NCBI GenBank assembly: GCA_022566235.1
Contig: JADFJI010000078.1
Location: 1-8,332, forward strand
Direction of reading: 5' to 3'
DNA length: 8,332 bases
Origin: Chloroflexota bacterium
GTDB taxonomy: Bacteria; Chloroflexota; Dehalococcoidia; Plut-88900
The notes beneath the pieces were generated by a model. It did not search any database. It worked only from the letters and a program-made list of their open reading frames with translations, and was not told the DNA's origin. The stretch's first letter is position 1. Each line of letters starts with the position of its first letter. Position numbers and translations under genes: made by a program. This document shows, one piece after another, positions 5,800-8,332 of the stretch.

Positions 5800-7508
5800 A
5801 GGTAGGGAATCTTCTCGCCGGCCGAGACCTTTAGGTTGTATCCGCTGATGTTTCGGGCCGCAGCTGAAGCCATCAGCTTATAGCGATGGTCCATCTCCTG
5901 GCTGACCCACTTCAAGGCCCCCACCACCTTATCCATATCTACTATTACGGGCGTAATGAGATGGGGCAGGGTGCTGAAGCTCACCAGCTCGACCCGCTTG
6001 GGGTCTATCAAAACAAAGCGGACATCCTCCGGTGCGTTGTGCATCAGGATGCATGAGATCAAGGAGGTGATACAGACGCTCTTGCCGCTGCCCGTTGCAC
6101 CTGCGATGAGGAGGTGGGGCATCCCGGCCAGGGAGCCTACCACCATCTGGCCTGCGCTTCCCTTGCCCAGGGCCAGGGCTAGATTAGATTTTGCAAGGCC
6201 CTTCCTAAACTCCTGGCCTTCCAGGGCCTCTCTCAAACCAACCAGGCTCATGGAGGAGTTGGGCACCTCTATGCCGACCAGGGACTTGCCCGGGACCGGC
6301 GCCTCGATTCTTATGCTGGAGGCCGCAAGGGCCAGGGCCAGGTCTTTGTCCAGGGCCAGTATCTGGTCCACCCTGACCCGCTTCCTGGACACCTCTTCCA
6401 GCCGTATGATGGGCTCGTTGTTCTCGTTCAGCTTGAACCTACCGTTCTCGTCCCGCTCCCTCACCTCTTTGTATTTTCTGAACCAGCCCGGCTCGACCCC
6501 GAACTGGGTCACAGTGGGCCCGGGGTTTATCTGGGAGATCTTAGCCTCGATACCGTGGCTGGCCAGGGCCTCTTCTATCTGCTCGGCCCGGCGCTGGTTA
6601 TCGGCCGGTGTCAGCTCCATCTCAGCCGTAATTTCCAGAATGTCGGTAGACGGGAGCTTTGACCCGATCTGTTCAGAGGCGGCAAGCATGTTCCAGACCG
6701 GACTGGCAGGGCTCGCCTCCTTTAGCGCCGGGGGCTCCTCTTCCTGGGACTCCAGCTCCTCGTCCTCCGAGGGGTCTTCGACATCAACCACGGCGATGCC
6801 CGGGTCTGTGTCCACTAACGTTTCATCAACGCCCATTACAGATTTAATGGTGCCGTTGTCCAGGTCCATGTTTATGTCCGGGCCTCGCCCGAAGAAGCGG
6901 CTCCCGATAGGCCCGTGAAACCTGCTGAGGTGCTTGATCAGGTTTCTTGTCCTCCGCATGTCATACCAATCCCTGATACGGACGACACTTGCCCCCAGAA
7001 AGCGTCCACTGGTCGTTACGGTCACACCCAGCAGCGACATTACGGTCAGGGTCACGCGCCATGAGATTCGGGGGGTGAACAGGTATACCACGGCGACGCC
7101 TATCCCGATCAGCCTGAGAACGCCCAGGGCGTTCTGAGAGCCTATGATAGCGGTGCCGACGTCGCCTCCCAGGGTTGCATCGGCCAATGTGCCGGTCTCG
7201 GTCTGGAAAAAGGCCATGCAGCCGAAGGTCAAGGCCCCCAGGGCCACAAGGGACATCCATCTATTTAACCGACGTGCCAGGCTTTGGGGGTGCCTGAAGG
7301 CAACGATGATGGCGACCAGGATCCCCGCGCCGACCGGCGCCATGGCGATACCGAAGGTCTCGAGAAGAGTATCCAAGAAGACTACCAGAAGTGTGACTAG
7401 GATAATTAGTAATACTATTCCAGATGCAAACCACCTGACTTCTGGATTCGCCATTCCAGGACCCGACAGGCCGAATCTCATTGCTGTTGGACCTCTGGCT
7501 CTAGCCAT
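5769..7508 (-). CDS. ftsK: FtsK/SpoIIIE DNA translocase, N-terminal part (frame broken in Walker B)
   Basis: FtsK is a membrane-anchored hexameric DNA pump that clears chromosomes from the division septum. This frame gives 579 residues. It has about five hydrophobic segments (27-45, 52-71, 84-101, 128-144, 150-166) and an acidic linker (about 225-270, including EDEELESQEEEPP). The alpha motor domain (EITAEMELTPADNQRRAEQI...GPTVTQFGVEPG) follows, then Walker A GATGSGKS at 470-477 and VRFVLIDPKRVEL. It runs true to family up to GEKIPYL, then turns into WWSSTSWRT and stops. The family expects VVVIDELADLM there, and that sequence is encoded in the next frame. One G is missing near 5799. The start is firm: AAGGAGG (complement of 7516-7522) lies 7 bases before the ATG. 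The gene follows RNase J after 54 bases. Joined, the two parts would make about 810 residues, normal for FtsK. Confidence 0.92.
   Translation of the reverse strand: MARARGPTAMRFGLSGPGMANPEVRWFASGIVLLIILVTLLVVFLDTLLETFGIAMAPVGAGILVAIIVAFRHPQSLARRLNRWMSLVALGALTFGCMAFFQTETGTLADATLGGDVGTAIIGSQNALGVLRLIGIGVAVVYLFTPRISWRVTLTVMSLLGVTVTTSGRFLGASVVRIRDWYDMRRTRNLIKHLSRFHGPIGSRFFGRGPDINMDLDNGTIKSVMGVDETLVDTDPGIAVVDVEDPSEDEELESQEEEPPALKEASPASPVWNMLAASEQIGSKLPSTDILEITAEMELTPADNQRRAEQIEEALASHGIEAKISQINPGPTVTQFGVEPGWFRKYKEVRERDENGRFKLNENNEPIIRLEEVSRKRVRVDQILALDKDLALALAASSIRIEAPVPGKSLVGIEVPNSSMSLVGLREALEGQEFRKGLAKSNLALALGKGSAGQMVVGSLAGMPHLLIAGATGSGKSVCITSLISCILMHNAPEDVRFVLIDPKRVELVSFSTLPHLITPVIVDMDKVVGALKWVSQEMDHRYKLMASAAARNISGYNLKVSAGEKIPYLWWSSTSWRT
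5793..5801 (-). other. Frameshift site in ftsK
   Basis: On the - strand the bases read CTG TGG TGG TCA in the upstream frame. Adding one G after CTG gives CTG GTG GTG GTC ATC GAC GAG, that is LVVVIDE, the expected Walker B strand. The GGTGGTGG-like context is a simple repeat prone to indel errors. It does not match a standard X XXY YYZ slippery heptamer. Confidence 0.85.
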
Positions 7509-7513
7509 AATCT

Positions 7514-7523
7514 TTCCTCCTTT
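7514..7523 (-). promoter_or_regulatory. Strong ribosome binding site of ftsK
   Basis: The complement reads AAAGGAGGAA, with AAGGAGG at 7516-7522, seven bases before the ATG at 7506-7508. This decides the ftsK start. The 54-base gap to the RNase J stop codon shows no terminator and no clear promoter, which supports co-transcription. Confidence 0.7.
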
Positions 7524-7562
7524 CCTACATCTTTAACCTCTACATCACTGATAAAAGAACCT

Positions 7563-8332
7563 TTACACTTCGATAATCACGGGCAATATCATCGGGCGGC
7601 GCTTGGTTTCCTGTAAATAGAACTTGCTCAAAGCGCTCTTCACGGTAGTTTCAATGTCCTTTGTGTTGCCGCTATTAATCTTGCCATCCAGGGCCTCGGC
7701 CAAGACCCTGCGGGTGCTTCCGACAAGGGCCTCGGCCTCTTCGTCCTCTATAAACCCGTAGGTTACGACCTCCGGAGAAGGGTCGATGCGACCGGTAATT
7801 CTATTTCTACTTAACGTAATTATAACAAACCCGTCCCTGGAAAGTCGCCTCCTATCCCGAAGGACCCTGCTATCGCTGTTCCACCTGCCTGCGCCATCCA
7901 GGTATACGGGCCCCGATTGGACTGTCTGGGAGACTTGACCCCGCTCCTCGGTCAACTCCAGAACATCACCGTTTTCCAACACGAAAGTATTGTCCGAAGG
8001 TATTCCCAGGGACTCAGCCAGCTGGGCGTGAAGGACGAGATGTCGGTATTCCCCGTGCACAGGTACGAAGAACCTGGGAGTGGTCAGCCCAATCATCAGC
8101 TTCAGCTCTTCCCGGCTGGCGTGACCGTGGACGTGGACCTGCTTGATCCCTCCGTAGAGTACGTGGGCTCCCAGCCGGAATAGGTTATCGATGGTCCTGC
8201 TTATGAGGGTCTGGTTGCCCGGGATGGGGGAGGCCGACATTATAACGGTATCGCCCTCTATGATCTGCATGCGCCTGTGCTCCTGGTTCGCCACCCGGGA
8301 CAGGGCCGATGAGGGCTCCCCCTGAGTGCCGG
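7563..8332 (-). CDS. rnj: Ribonuclease J, C-terminal part (5' end outside window)
   Basis: The frame runs in from the right edge (first codon seen at 8328-8330) and ends at 7563, giving about the last 255 residues. RNase J proteins are usually around 550 residues. The visible start, GTQGEPSSALSRVANQEHR, matches the family's T-G-S-Q-G-E-P segment of the beta-CASP domain. Then come GDTVIMSASPIPGN, the GHAS motif (HVHGHASREELKLM) and PVHGEYRHL, whose histidines belong to the beta-CASP/metallo-beta-lactamase active site. A C-terminal domain with RDGFVIITLSRNRITGRI and VTYGFIEDEE follows, ending RRPMILPVIIEV. RNase J is a zinc-dependent 5'-3' exo- and endoribonuclease acting in mRNA decay and rRNA maturation. 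An internal GTG at 8294 is not the start, because family sequence continues upstream. It is followed by ftsK after 54 bases, probably in one operon. Confidence 0.93.
   Translation of the reverse strand, partial: GTQGEPSSALSRVANQEHRRMQIIEGDTVIMSASPIPGNQTLISRTIDNLFRLGAHVLYGGIKQVHVHGHASREELKLMIGLTTPRFFVPVHGEYRHLVLHAQLAESLGIPSDNTFVLENGDVLELTEERGQVSQTVQSGPVYLDGAGRWNSDSRVLRDRRRLSRDGFVIITLSRNRITGRIDPSPEVVTYGFIEDEEAEALVGSTRRVLAEALDGKINSGNTKDIETTVKSALSKFYLQETKRRPMILPVIIEV

Noticed and set aside
5793..5801. Programmed ribosomal frameshift in ftsK
   Set aside because: No slippery heptamer or obvious downstream stimulatory structure. The site lies in the Walker B strand, and a short product lacking Walker B has no clear use. 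A one-base loss explains it more simply.
5956..6918. 320-codon open frame on the + strand opposite ftsK
   Set aside because: It is the antisense of a clearly conserved FtsK region, is rich in Ser/Arg/Leu from reversed codons, shows no family motif, and has no ribosome binding site.

Overview
This 8.3 kb window is ordinary bacterial chromosome of moderately high GC. It holds seven protein-coding loci and three intergenic stretches with foldback or repeat sequence. A bacterium is certain from FtsK, RNase J and the AccD/AccA carboxyltransferase. The fused accD-accA gene and the intergenic repeats built around CTTCGACAGGCTCAGGA suggest Chloroflexota, perhaps Dehalococcoidia or a relative. That placement is from memory and is inference. 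No phage, transposase, CRISPR, tRNA or rRNA gene is visible.

Left part, + strand (1-2068). The window opens inside the 3' end of a SAM-dependent methyltransferase gene. A 254-base gap follows, with a long imperfect inverted repeat (449-527) and then a near-consensus sigma70-type promoter (601-628). That promoter serves a small MIP18/DUF59 (PaaD-like) iron-sulfur assembly gene (660-968). Next comes an Mrp/NBP35 (ApbC) P-loop ATPase (1208-2068). The last two are a familiar pair in Fe-S cluster assembly and delivery, but this Mrp lacks the usual C-terminal CxxC pair.

Middle (2049-3236). A short-chain dehydrogenase/reductase gene on the - strand converges on mrp and overlaps its 3' end by 20 bases. 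Upstream of it lies a 360-base non-coding stretch with a small hairpin, another copy of the CTTCGA core, and two related palindromic units 50 bases apart.

Right part, - strand (3237-8332). The genes read in the order RNase J (3' part only), FtsK/SpoIIIE DNA translocase, and fused AccD-AccA carboxyltransferase. They are tightly spaced (54-base gap, then a 20-base overlap), so they look like one transcription unit joining RNA decay, chromosome segregation and fatty-acid precursor synthesis. The ftsK frame is broken by one missing base exactly in the Walker B strand. The two reading frames together give an otherwise normal FtsK of about 810 residues, so this is either a sequencing or assembly error or a recent mutation.

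I see no clearly new biological system. The points most worth checking are the ftsK frameshift, the CxxC-less Mrp with an uncertain N-terminus, the unusual glycine-loop substitutions in both halves of AccDA, and the intergenic foldback repeats.
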